Positions 9,497 to 17,954 of a stretch of DNA of 64,000 nucleotides are shown one piece after another. Position numbers and translations under genes: made by a program. Numbering within the stretch: the stretch's first letter is position 1; each line of letters opens with the position of its first letter. The notes beneath the pieces were generated by a model. It was not told the origin of the DNA and ran no database searches. It saw only the letters and a program-made list of their open reading frames with translations. This DNA comes from Magnetococcales bacterium (lineage in GTDB: Bacteria > Pseudomonadota > Magnetococcia > Magnetococcales > Magnetaquicoccaceae): the NCBI GenBank assembly GCA_015231755.1, contig JADGAZ010000013.1, positions 29,206-93,205 on the forward strand, read 5' to 3'.

Positions 9497-9511
9497 ACGG
9501 CTCATCCCTCC

Positions 9512-10837
9512 TCACAAAAAGCCCTCCCGGACCCGTCCGGTCAGGCATCGTTCCACCGGATCCACCCCCTCCACGATCACCGGCAGCAAAGCCCCCCGCC
9601 ACGCTTCCTGCCCGTCGGGAATGCGCATCGACAAAAACCCGTCGGTCTTGCCCACGGCCCACCCCTGTTCCAGGTTTTCCACCAGCAACCGCTCTTCCCT
9701 CCCCACCCGCTCACCCAGCACCTGTTCCAACAGGACCTCCCCGGCCTGACGCAACCGTCCCGCCCGTTCCCGGATCTGCCCGCCGGGCACCAGCAACGCC
9801 GCGGACCAATCCGCCGCCGGCGTATCCGGGCGCATGGAATAGGGAAACACATGCAACAACGACAACCCGGCCTCGACGGTCAAATCCAGGGTGCGCTGAA
9901 AGGCCGCCTCGCTTTCCGAGGGAAAACCGACGATGAAATCCGCCCCCAGCACCACTTCGGGCCGCACGCCCCGCACCCGCGCGATCCGTTCCAGCACCTC
10001 GTCCCGGCCCCGACCCCGGGCCATGCGACGCCGCACCCCGTCATCCCCGGACTGAATCGACAAATGCAAATGGGCGCACAACCGGTCGGAATCGGCCAAC
10101 AGATCGATCAATCCCTGGTCGATGTCCAAAGGATCCAGGGAGGAGATCCGCAACCGTCCCACTCCGGACAGAGCCAGAACCTGACGGGCCAATCCGGCCA
10201 AAGTGGGACGCCCGGCCAGATCCCGACCGTAAGAACCCAGATTCACTCCGGTAAGCACCAGCTCCTCGTATCCCGATTCGAGAAACCGTTGCGCCTGCTC
10301 CACCACCCGTTGCGCCGGCACCGAACGGCTCGGACCCCGCACCCGGGGAATCACGCAATAGGCGCAGGCCCGGTCACACCCGTCCTGGGCCTGCAAAAAG
10401 GCCCGGGCCCGATCCCCGAAACGCTCCACCGGCTCCATCTCCGGCACCCGGGTCAACCGGGCCACATCCCCCACCTCGATCTGTCCGCCCGCTCTGTCTT
10501 CCCGCAAGGGCGCCGCCTCCAGCAGTTCCCACAACCGGCTTTTCTCCCCATTGCCCAGCACCAGATCCACGCCCGGCAATCCCGCCACCCGCTCCGGTTC
10601 GTTCTGGGCATAACAGCCGGTGACCACGATCCGGGCACCGGGATGGTCCCGCACCGCCCGCCGTACCAACTGACGGGCCTGACGGTCGCTCTCGCCGGTA
10701 ACCGAACAGGTGTTGATCACCACCAGTTCCGCCGCCTCTCCGGCCTCGGCCGGTCGAAATCCCCGTGTCTTGCCCCCCTGCCCCATGACCGCGCTCTCAA
10801 ACTGGTTGACCCGACACCCCATGGTCAACACGGTCAT
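9512..10837 (-). CDS. mtaB: tRNA (t6A37) methylthiotransferase MtaB
   Basis: 441 residues. MtaB adds a methylthio group to t6A37 of ANN-decoding tRNAs using two 4Fe-4S clusters. The N-terminal UPF0004 domain has Cys ligands in MGCRVNQFES, INTCSVTGESD and VTGCYAQNEP. The radical-SAM domain has CDRACAYCVIPRVRG (CxxxCxxC), and a C-terminal TRAM domain follows. NTCSVT and GCRVNQFE distinguish MtaB from MiaB and RimO. The ATG at 10837 gives the family N-terminus (MTVLTMGCRVNQ) behind a GGAAGGGG ribosome site. A longer frame is open to 10981 but would overlap the divergent gene. Confidence 0.88.
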   Translation of the reverse strand: MTVLTMGCRVNQFESAVMGQGGKTRGFRPAEAGEAAELVVINTCSVTGESDRQARQLVRRAVRDHPGARIVVTGCYAQNEPERVAGLPGVDLVLGNGEKSRLWELLEAAPLREDRAGGQIEVGDVARLTRVPEMEPVERFGDRARAFLQAQDGCDRACAYCVIPRVRGPSRSVPAQRVVEQAQRFLESGYEELVLTGVNLGSYGRDLAGRPTLAGLARQVLALSGVGRLRISSLDPLDIDQGLIDLLADSDRLCAHLHLSIQSGDDGVRRRMARGRGRDEVLERIARVRGVRPEVVLGADFIVGFPSESEAAFQRTLDLTVEAGLSLLHVFPYSMRPDTPAADWSAALLVPGGQIRERAGRLRQAGEVLLEQVLGERVGREERLLVENLEQGWAVGKTDGFLSMRIPDGQEAWRGALLPVIVEGVDPVERCLTGRVREGFL

Positions 10838-10919
10838 GGGTCTCACCCCTTCCACCCGACCATTGACGTGGGGATCCAACCGGTCTAATGTATCGCCCGG
10901 TAAACTTGTTAAGGACGCC

Positions 10920-12278
10920 ATGATCCCATCCTTTCCCAACGCATTCGCGCCGTTCATCCGCAATCTCCTGGACGATGTCAATCGTCTGATCGGGCCGATT
11001 CACCTTGTCGGAGAGGCCCCTTTGTGCGGTATTCAGGGCAAACCCTTGCCCAATACCCTCGAAATTCTCGTCTCCCGCCCCCTGACCGAATGTCGCAAAC
11101 GACTGTTGCGCGGCGATCACGCCGAAGCGGTCATGGGACACAAGCATAACAGTCTGCTGTTGCCCATCAAAGAGTGGACGCATCCCAAGGTGCTGGATAT
11201 CGGCTCGTTCAAGAGTCGCCCCAACCATCCGGCCACCTTGGAAGAGGATCTGCTGCATCGGGATGTCACCGTCAACGCCATGGCCTACACCTGGCCCAAC
11301 GGTCCTCTGGTGGATCCATTCAACGGTCGCCGGGATCTGCTCACCGGAGAGATCCGACTGGTCAACGGCCAGGAAACCCTGGATCAAAACCCCTTGCGGG
11401 CCTTGATTTTCTTTCGTTTCGCCATGCAACTGAACCGGCCCATGCATGCGGAAGACCTGGGTCTGGCGATCATGACCCCGCTGGAACGGGCCCAACCCGA
11501 ACAGATCCGGGCGGAGATGGATCGCATTCTCTCGTTGCCCCTGGCGGACGAGGAGACCCAAAATCATCTGCGCACCCTGTTTGCCTGCCCACTGGCGGAT
11601 CAGATCCTGCCCCATCTCGCCGCCTTGAAAAATCCCGGCAGCCATTGGAGCGGGGAAGACCACTGGAAACAAATCCTGGATACCACCCTGGGCATCACCG
11701 CCCCCACAGACGACGAGGAAATCTCCCTGTTGGATCTGCGCTGGGCCATTCTGCTGGGTGGGGTGGGGGTGGCCAGACACACCTCCCAGGATCACATGGA
11801 AAGCAATCTGGCCCAGGTGAATCGCAGGCTCGAATTTCTGGAGTTCTCCAAGCGTCGGGCGCGACGCATTCTCAGTCTGCTGCGCAATCTGAACGGGACC
11901 ACCAATCCCACCGATCGCCAATTGAAACGCTATTTGCAGGATCACATTCCCCTGGAAGGCGTGTTTCGCGTTCTTCAGGCGCTCACCTCCGCCAACGCCC
12001 ATCTCTCGGAATCGGCCCGGGTGGAAGAGGAGCTGAAATTCCAGGAAATCCGTGATCGATGCCGCGCCTTGAGACAGGCGGAACACCGTCTGCATCCCAC
12101 GGATCTGGCCCTTTCCGGCGGGGAGATCCTGGATATGGTCCGCATTCCTCCCGGTCCCTGGCTGCGGGATCTGCAAGCCAAAATGGTGGACCTGGTGAGC
12201 CAGGAACCCCACCGCAACCAGAAAGCCGAACTGCGCGCCCAGGTCAACAAATGGATCGCGCAGCAAAAGGTATTCTAA
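10920..12278 (+). CDS. CCA-adding enzyme / poly(A) polymerase-like protein with degenerate active site
   Basis: 452 residues. Several blocks of class II tRNA nucleotidyltransferases are present: EEDLLHRDVTVNAMAYTW (family RRDFTINALAY), DPFNGRRDL, NPLRALIFFRFAMQL, and a helical C-terminal body. The catalytic head is abnormal. Where the family has GGxVRD followed by a DxD metal site, this protein reads HLVGEAPLCGIQG and then NTLEILVS, so neither motif is recognisable. It may bind tRNA without polymerising, or have another role. It runs divergently from mtaB, whose start is 82 bases away. Family membership is fairly sure; activity is doubtful. Confidence 0.72.
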   Translation: MIPSFPNAFAPFIRNLLDDVNRLIGPIHLVGEAPLCGIQGKPLPNTLEILVSRPLTECRKRLLRGDHAEAVMGHKHNSLLLPIKEWTHPKVLDIGSFKSRPNHPATLEEDLLHRDVTVNAMAYTWPNGPLVDPFNGRRDLLTGEIRLVNGQETLDQNPLRALIFFRFAMQLNRPMHAEDLGLAIMTPLERAQPEQIRAEMDRILSLPLADEETQNHLRTLFACPLADQILPHLAALKNPGSHWSGEDHWKQILDTTLGITAPTDDEEISLLDLRWAILLGGVGVARHTSQDHMESNLAQVNRRLEFLEFSKRRARRILSLLRNLNGTTNPTDRQLKRYLQDHIPLEGVFRVLQALTSANAHLSESARVEEELKFQEIRDRCRALRQAEHRLHPTDLALSGGEILDMVRIPPGPWLRDLQAKMVDLVSQEPHRNQKAELRAQVNKWIAQQKVF

Positions 12279-12282
12279 AGGT

Positions 12283-12864
12283 TCACGCCCCGTCCAGCCC
12301 GAGCCGACTCGACAATGGAGCCTGCTGGCCATGGTATTTGGCGCCGGTTTTCTTGCCGTAGGGGCGCGTGGTGGGGGATGAGAGGGTTTCAAAGGAGATG
12401 GCCCCGATGCGCAATCCCGGATTCAGGGCCAAAGGCAACCGTCCCGCATTGAAAAACTCGAAGGTGATGTGACCGTCCCACCCCGGATCGATGGAATGGG
12501 CGGTGATGTGAACCATCAATCCCACCCGGGCCAGACTGCTGCGGCCATCCAGCCACCCCACCAGATCCTCCGCCACTCCGATCCGCTCCCGGGTCATGCC
12601 CAGGGCAAACTCTCCCGGATGCAAAATGAACCGCTCCTGCTCCCCGATGGTGACCTCTTCCATACAGGCCTCGGAGACCGAATGCACACTCTTTTGATCC
12701 GACAGATCCAGATACGGCACCCGCACATGACGAAAGGTGCGAAACACATGCCCCAGACTCACATCCACCGAAAACGAACCCAAACAACTGTCTGGCGGCA
12801 TGGGATCGATCACGATCCGGCCAGCCGTGATGGCCTTCAAGATATCCTGGTCCGACAATCGCAT
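12283..12864 (-). CDS. dcd: dCTP deaminase
   Basis: 193 residues, the same length as E. coli Dcd. It deaminates dCTP to dUTP, the main route to dUMP for thymidylate synthesis in many Gram-negatives. Diagnostic blocks are MRLSDQDILKAI, the nucleotide-binding GRSSLARVGLMVHITAH, SIDPGWDGHITFEFFN (catalytic Glu) and PYGKKTGAKYHGQ. It is the last gene of a minus-strand run that also holds a thymidylate-synthase-like protein, so the group may concern deoxyuridylate metabolism. Its stop lies four bases from that of the convergent CCA-like gene. Confidence 0.95.
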   Translation of the reverse strand: MRLSDQDILKAITAGRIVIDPMPPDSCLGSFSVDVSLGHVFRTFRHVRVPYLDLSDQKSVHSVSEACMEEVTIGEQERFILHPGEFALGMTRERIGVAEDLVGWLDGRSSLARVGLMVHITAHSIDPGWDGHITFEFFNAGRLPLALNPGLRIGAISFETLSSPTTRPYGKKTGAKYHGQQAPLSSRLGLDGA

Positions 12865-12879
12865 CGCCCTCTCCCTTGA

Positions 12880-13554
12880 TTACGCTTGCAGCGAGTCCGG
12901 ATTGGTCTGCTTGCGCTGCTTCTGGATCCCCTCGAAGACCGCGTTGAAATCCCGAAACAACGATTTGTACTGCGCCGGATCCCGATAGGCCTTCTTGACG
13001 AATCCGTCCGGGAGTTCCTCCAACTCCACCACCTCCGCCCAGCCCTTTTCCAGGGCAAAGGCGTAATAGGGATATTCCGCAGGCACGTCGCTGGCCAGCA
13101 CGATGTTGATCGGCACCCCGAGCCGCATGGCGGTATAGACCCGATGCATGCCGTCGTTGATCAAAGGAATGGTGCGACCATCCGGCTCCACGGAAAGCTC
13201 CACCACTGGCGGCATCAAGGGGATCGGCCCATCCTCCCCGCCGGGCAGGGTGTCATCGGCCAGCCAGAAAAACAGCCCCCCGTCCAGATTGAAAATGTCG
13301 ATTCCCCGCTCCCGGAAGGCCAGATACAGATGGTGCAGCCGTTGATGGTCCTCCCGGAGGATATAGCGTTGCGCCGGATACAGGCTGGCCGGATCCACCT
13401 GCCGCACCAACGCCAATTTGGCCTGCTGATAAATCAGGGGCTGACCATGGCCGCGCAAGCGCGTGTCTGCAAACCGTTGCAACAACTCCACCTCTCCGAT
13501 CGTTTCGACACGGGTGATATTCATGGATTCTCCACTGGTTTTCTTGAGTTTCAT
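12880..13554 (-). CDS. conserved unknown protein, ParB/sulfiredoxin-like motif
   Basis: 224 residues, not assigned to a named family. The centre has PLINDGMHRVYTAMRLG, resembling the DGxHR motif of ParB/sulfiredoxin-fold proteins. The C-terminal part (YRDPAQYKSLFRDFNAVF) is hydrophilic and helical. There is no signal peptide or membrane segment. The ATG at 13554 overlaps the stop of the HAD gene (ATGA). An internal ATG at 13524 has a better GGAG site and may be the true start. The gene sits 15 bases before dcd and is probably co-transcribed with the thymidylate-synthase-like and HAD genes. Confidence 0.68.
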   Translation of the reverse strand: MKLKKTSGESMNITRVETIGEVELLQRFADTRLRGHGQPLIYQQAKLALVRQVDPASLYPAQRYILREDHQRLHHLYLAFRERGIDIFNLDGGLFFWLADDTLPGGEDGPIPLMPPVVELSVEPDGRTIPLINDGMHRVYTAMRLGVPINIVLASDVPAEYPYYAFALEKGWAEVVELEELPDGFVKKAYRDPAQYKSLFRDFNAVFEGIQKQRKQTNPDSLQA

Positions 13555-14231
13555 GCGGCAAAAAGTCCGGACAGGTGTTCCAGGTTCAACCCGTCGATAC
13601 CCGCCAGAGTCAGATCCGGACGGGAGACCCGTTGATTCAACACCGCCACGAGATCAATTTTTTCCTTCTCCGGGCGGTGCAACAGCCAGACACCTTTCAT
13701 GCCGAGTTGCAGGGCCGGGGCCATGTCCATCTCGTAGGTGTCGCCGATCATCACCGCCTGCCCAGGTGTCACGCCACAGCCGTCGAGGGCCTTTTGATAC
13801 AAGGCCACATTCGGCTTGGCCAGCCCCAACCGACAGGAGGCGAACAGGGGCGCCCGCTCGAAGGCGTGGGGAAAAACCCGGGCGAAACCCGCCAAAAACG
13901 GGGTCCAGATGTTGGAAATGAACGCATAAGGAATGTTGGCCTGATCCAGTTGGGCCAAAAACCGTTGGGCGCCGGGCAAAGGATAGGCGTCTTGAATCTG
14001 CCGCGCCCAGAATCCGGCCACCACCCGACGGGTGCGCTCCCGATCCAGCCCATGCGCCCCGGACAACCGATCCGCCAGACTCTCCGGCGCGGTCAGGTCC
14101 GTGGTGAACAGCCAGGCTTTCAAATCCCCCTTGGCCGCCGCCGACAACCCAAGCTCCCGGGCCAGCCATCCGGAAGGCCCGATCTCCGGACCACCGATCA
14201 CGGTGAACCCAATGTCCAGGAAGACAAACAC
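13551..14231 (-). CDS. HAD-superfamily hydrolase with altered motif I
   Basis: 226 residues with the core and cap layout of subfamily IA phosphatases. Motif II is FISNIW, motif III the Lys of LAKPNVALY, and motif IV MIGDTYEMD. Motif I reads FLDIGFTV: the nucleophile Asp is present, but the second Asp of DxDxT, the general acid/base, is Gly. This suggests an altered or weak phosphatase. The start lies one base from the end of the upstream thymidylate-synthase-like gene, and its stop overlaps the next gene (ATGA). A nucleotide-monophosphatase role is possible from context only. Confidence 0.82.
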   Translation of the reverse strand: MFVFLDIGFTVIGGPEIGPSGWLARELGLSAAAKGDLKAWLFTTDLTAPESLADRLSGAHGLDRERTRRVVAGFWARQIQDAYPLPGAQRFLAQLDQANIPYAFISNIWTPFLAGFARVFPHAFERAPLFASCRLGLAKPNVALYQKALDGCGVTPGQAVMIGDTYEMDMAPALQLGMKGVWLLHRPEKEKIDLVAVLNQRVSRPDLTLAGIDGLNLEHLSGLFAA

Positions 14232-14232
14232 G

Positions 14233-15720
14233 TCATCCCCCTTTCAACGGGCCGCGTTTCGACCGCTTGAGCCGCGCCTCGGCCCGCCCAAGCTCCCGAC
14301 CCAGATACAGGGCATGCCCCAGATCCGAAACCGCCAGATCCGTGACCAGTTGACGTTCGATCTCTTCGGCGGTCGCGCCCGCATACCGGTGCAATCGTTG
14401 TCCTTCAAAACGGTGTTCCAGCACGATCTGTCCCAGATCCTCGTTGACCGAGGTGACAAAATCCCCATGGGGATCCTGCCGGAATCCGTTGCTTTCGTTT
14501 TGTTCCCGGTTTCTGAAATCGTGGATGCTGCGGGCCCGCTCCAGCCCCCCACCCTGGGGATCGATGGTGATGGAGTGGCTAATGAGGGTCAACGCGCCAG
14601 GCGCCAGGCCGCTCTCCCGGGCGATCTGACGTTGGATCGCCATCAGGCCATGGACATTCATCAACCACGCCGTCAGGGCGTTATGGGTGCGAAACAGGGC
14701 CGTCAGGGTCAACGCCCCCTCGAAGCGACGCGCAAACAGGGATACCAGACACGGATGCCCATCGGCATCCGACAACAGATCCCGTCCGGTGTCCCAAAGA
14801 GAGATGAAAACATGACGGGAATCCGGATCCTCCCGCAACATGCGAACCGCCCTGGCGAGGGTATCGTGTTCATCCGCGCCGAAATAGCCTCGCAAGCGGT
14901 TGCCATAACCATAATGCTGATCCGGCGGGATGGCGGTATCGGACAGGATCCCCTGTCGATAACGCTCGAACGCCCCCAGCTCGAATCCGTGGGCGCGCAA
15001 CTGTTCCGGGGACTCATCCACCGGATCCCGGATCGTGACCTTGACATTCTGCAACTCCAGCCGTTCCCCCTTGGACAAGGTGACCCGATGACCGAAGCGG
15101 TACAGACGGTGGATCAACTCCTTCCAGGCCAACAGCGGCCCGTCCGCCAGAATCTGATGCCCACGGGGATCCGAGGGAAAGCGGTTCACCTCAAAGCGGG
15201 CCAAGGGGATTTCCCATCGCTCCGCGGTCACGGGAGCCGGCGGCGGCAGGGTGGCGAAAAAGCTGCGCAGTCGTTCTGCGGTCTCCGGATCCCCGGGTTT
15301 GCCCAGATCCACCACCGCCAGACGACCCTGAAACGCCTCCGGTCGCACCCCGCCATCGATTTTCTGGCTGGTGCCCACGATCTGCTGGACCACGGTGCCC
15401 AGACACAGGGTAGGTTCCAGACCCCGGGCGAAAAATCCCGTCACACTCTCCCGCGATCCCCCCAGATCCACGCCAAACAACACCAAATGGCGAATCTGGG
15501 GATTGTACAGCAGATTTCGCAACAGTTCGGGCAATCCTTCGCCGTACAGGGTACCGAAAGCCACGATGCGGGACGCATGGGGGGTCAGATCGATCCCGGC
15601 ATCGACGAAATGTTGACGGATCACCGCAACCGGAGACCACAGGGTGAGGATGCCCACATCACCGGATCCGGGATTGACTAAATCCAGTTTATCTTTGTAA
15701 TACAATGGAATAAAATCCAT
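14233..15720 (-). CDS. thymidylate-synthase-like protein with extra N-terminal domain
   Basis: 495 residues. The C-terminal half has the thymidylate synthase layout: YGYGNRLRGYFG (compare YGxQWR), RHVFISLWD, the nucleophile Pro-Cys in HPCLVSLFARRF near residue 325, and the substrate block LTALFRTHNALTAWLMNVHG (Arg, then Asn, as in RSxDxxLGxPFN). The N-terminal 200 residues resemble the DUF4346-type domain fused to archaeal-type synthases. Substrate could be dUMP or another pyrimidine nucleotide. The ATG at 15720 is preceded by GGAGGAAGGG. A GTG at 15750 is a weaker alternative. First gene of the run ending in dcd. Confidence 0.72.
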   Translation of the reverse strand: MDFIPLYYKDKLDLVNPGSGDVGILTLWSPVAVIRQHFVDAGIDLTPHASRIVAFGTLYGEGLPELLRNLLYNPQIRHLVLFGVDLGGSRESVTGFFARGLEPTLCLGTVVQQIVGTSQKIDGGVRPEAFQGRLAVVDLGKPGDPETAERLRSFFATLPPPAPVTAERWEIPLARFEVNRFPSDPRGHQILADGPLLAWKELIHRLYRFGHRVTLSKGERLELQNVKVTIRDPVDESPEQLRAHGFELGAFERYRQGILSDTAIPPDQHYGYGNRLRGYFGADEHDTLARAVRMLREDPDSRHVFISLWDTGRDLLSDADGHPCLVSLFARRFEGALTLTALFRTHNALTAWLMNVHGLMAIQRQIARESGLAPGALTLISHSITIDPQGGGLERARSIHDFRNREQNESNGFRQDPHGDFVTSVNEDLGQIVLEHRFEGQRLHRYAGATAEEIERQLVTDLAVSDLGHALYLGRELGRAEARLKRSKRGPLKGG

Positions 15721-15956
15721 CACCCCTGTCCCTTCCTCCGGTTGAAACACAGACCCGCAACCCAGGAAGGCATTAATGCAAAAGGCATGCTACTGGAACA
15801 GATGAAACCGTACCGCACCCATCCGTCATCCGGAAAGACGCAACAACCCGATGCCAGGGCCTATCACGGCTCACGCGACGCACCGGACAGCGCAAAGACA
15901 TCAAATTGATTATTCGGGATAATTATATCAAATTGCGAGAAGTCCTCAAAAAGGGC

Positions 15957-15986
15957 TTGCCTTGAGATCCAATTTTTTGCTAAAAT
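15957..15986 (+). promoter_or_regulatory. extended -10 promoter of the YIDP/sulfatase module
   Basis: TTGCCT (15957-15962), an 18-base spacer, then TGC-TAAAAT (15981-15986). A second TATAAT lies at 16006-16011. The gap 15721-16078 is A/T-rich near this site and otherwise shows no gene. Confidence 0.45.
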
Positions 15987-16078
15987 TTGGCAAGTATTAT
16001 TCAGCTATAATATGGGATTCATTGCAAAAAACATATGTGTCGGATTGCTCCAGACCATCCGATGCAGGGGAAAAAAAC

Positions 16079-16312
16079 ATGAGAAATAAATTTATTGTTT
16101 TATTTTTGATCAGCCTCTCCGTGTATCCCGTAACCGCGCACGCCTACATCGACCCGATCTCCGGTTCGATGTACCTTCAGGTATTACTTGGTGGCATCGT
16201 CGGCATGGCTGGCATCATCAAGCTGTATTGGCGACAAGTCAAAACCGCCTGGAGCAACTTCTTTGGTGCCAAAACCGCTGTCTCTGATTCGTCGGAAACC
16301 AGACAACCGTAA
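16079..16312 (+). CDS. small secreted/membrane protein with YIDP motif
   Basis: 77 residues. The signal peptide (MRNKFIVLFLISLSVYPVTAHA) is followed by YIDPISGSMYLQVLLGGIVG, a hydrophobic segment, and a basic tail KLYWRQVKTAW. Short proteins beginning AYIDPGTGS after a signal peptide recur in bacteria next to membrane sulfatase-fold enzymes, but no function is established. The ATG at 16079 has an AGGGG site eight bases upstream. It precedes the sulfatase-fold gene by 18 bases and is presumably co-transcribed with it. Confidence 0.75.
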   Translation: MRNKFIVLFLISLSVYPVTAHAYIDPISGSMYLQVLLGGIVGMAGIIKLYWRQVKTAWSNFFGAKTAVSDSSETRQP

Positions 16313-16330
16313 AGACAAAAGGCTGCATGC

Positions 16331-17911
16331 ATGGTTTCCACTTCAGCGCAGACCAACCCACGCCAACTGCTGCTTGATGGGTTGGTCTCCCTTTCCTTGG
16401 CCAACCTTTTGTTTCTGACCAACTGGGAAACGGTTCTCGGCCCTGGATACACATCCCGATACGAATTTCTCGCTGCCATCAGCAACGTCCTGAGCCTGGG
16501 GGGATTCTTCTGGTTGGCGGCTGTGATCGCCCGCCACTCCGCACGTCCCTGGATCCAGACCAGCGTAAAATACCTCCTGGTGCTGACGGGTCTGCTGGTT
16601 CTCTGGCTCACGATCCCGACCCAATACGAAGATTCCCTCGTTCCCAAACTGGGCAAAGTCAACAGTCTGATTCTCGGTGGTTTGACGCTGATTTTAATTA
16701 CAATTATCGTCTTGAAAAACCTGCCCCCCCTGGCCAAGACCACCTACATCGTCAGCCTAATCTTCATCCCGTTTCTCATCATGACCCTGTCCAAATCCTT
16801 GTACCAAGTCGTCACCTGGGCCGAACCGGCTGATAAACAAACAATCCCGGCCAGAACCGATTACCCACTGCTCAACACCAACGCTCCCCATCGCCACCGG
16901 GTGCTGCTGCTGGTCTTCGACGAAATGGACTACAGTTTGGCCTTCCAGGATCGACCGGAGTCGGTGCGAATGCCGGAGTTCGACCGTCTGCGCTCCGAGA
17001 GCCTCAGCGCCCAAAACGCCTTTCCCCCCGGACCACAAACCTCCTTTTCCATGCCTTCCATGTTCACCGGAAAGGTCGTCACCGATTCCCAAAAAACCGG
17101 CAGGGATCGACTGCTCACCTTCATCGACGGTTCCACCAACCGGTTGAAGCATGAAAAAACCATCTTTACCGTTCTAAACAACGACAACAAAACAACTTTA
17201 AGAATGAGCGATATCGAGCGATTCGTCAATTTTGGCCAATATCCCGCCGATGCCCGCATCGTTCCTCTGCCAACCGTTCGCCAAAGAAACCAACCCTCTC
17301 TGATCAACCTCATGAGGGGTCAGTTCTCGAAAGTCATCACCCTGCTGCCCTTGAGTCGCATTCTGCAACTCACACAACAAATCTCCGCCCTGCTGGGACG
17401 GGACTCCCTGCTCGTCTACGCCAAAGCCTATCTCCGGCAAGCCGAACAGGTGGTCGCCAAAGCCGATGTGGACTTTGCCTATATTCACATGATGATGCCC
17501 CACACACCCTTTATTTACGACCGGGTGCTGGATGACTACTCCAGCGCCGGACACGTGGATTATATGGACAATCTGGTGCTGACCGACCACTGGTTGGGCC
17601 ACCTGCGGCAGGCCATGGAAAAAAATGACGTCTGGGATTCAACAACACTGATCATCACTGCCGACCATTGGTATCGCTCCTCCATGCACATGTACGGTCG
17701 CCCCCAGAATCATCGTGTCCCCTTGTTGATCAAACCGGCCGGACACCATCCGCCTTTGACCCTGGCCACCCCCATCAACACCATCGCCTTGTTTCGATTG
17801 ATTCCCGCTTTGGTCAAACAGGAATTGACCACTTCCGAAGATATCTCAGCTTTCCTGTTGCAGGCCAGCCCGTTTGCCCAAAGTCCTTCCACCACCGAAG
17901 TATCCTTCTGA
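16331..17911 (+). CDS. membrane-anchored sulfatase / alkaline-phosphatase-fold enzyme
   Basis: 526 residues. Residues 1-165 contain about five membrane helices. The rest is an outward-facing alkaline-phosphatase-superfamily domain. LLLVFDEMDYS supplies the first metal-binding acidic residues, PPGPQTSFSMPSMFTG the region of the nucleophilic Ser/Thr, YIHMMMPHTPF a His ligand, and IITADHWYRS the DH metal pair. The layout resembles LTA-synthase-like phosphoglycerol or phosphoethanolamine transferases and sulfatases. The likely job is modification of a cell-surface glycan or lipid. The middle gene of a three-gene module, 44 bases before the methyltransferase. Confidence 0.8.
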   Translation: MVSTSAQTNPRQLLLDGLVSLSLANLLFLTNWETVLGPGYTSRYEFLAAISNVLSLGGFFWLAAVIARHSARPWIQTSVKYLLVLTGLLVLWLTIPTQYEDSLVPKLGKVNSLILGGLTLILITIIVLKNLPPLAKTTYIVSLIFIPFLIMTLSKSLYQVVTWAEPADKQTIPARTDYPLLNTNAPHRHRVLLLVFDEMDYSLAFQDRPESVRMPEFDRLRSESLSAQNAFPPGPQTSFSMPSMFTGKVVTDSQKTGRDRLLTFIDGSTNRLKHEKTIFTVLNNDNKTTLRMSDIERFVNFGQYPADARIVPLPTVRQRNQPSLINLMRGQFSKVITLLPLSRILQLTQQISALLGRDSLLVYAKAYLRQAEQVVAKADVDFAYIHMMMPHTPFIYDRVLDDYSSAGHVDYMDNLVLTDHWLGHLRQAMEKNDVWDSTTLIITADHWYRSSMHMYGRPQNHRVPLLIKPAGHHPPLTLATPINTIALFRLIPALVKQELTTSEDISAFLLQASPFAQSPSTTEVSF

Positions 17912-17954
17912 CGGCCTGTCTGGCAAAATCCCGACCGGTCGAGGAGCCATCAAG

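Noticed and set aside
10919..10981. mtaB starting at 10981 or 10921, overlapping the divergent CCA-like start
   Set aside because: The family N-terminus and a strong ribosome site both point to ATG 10837, which also leaves room for promoters.
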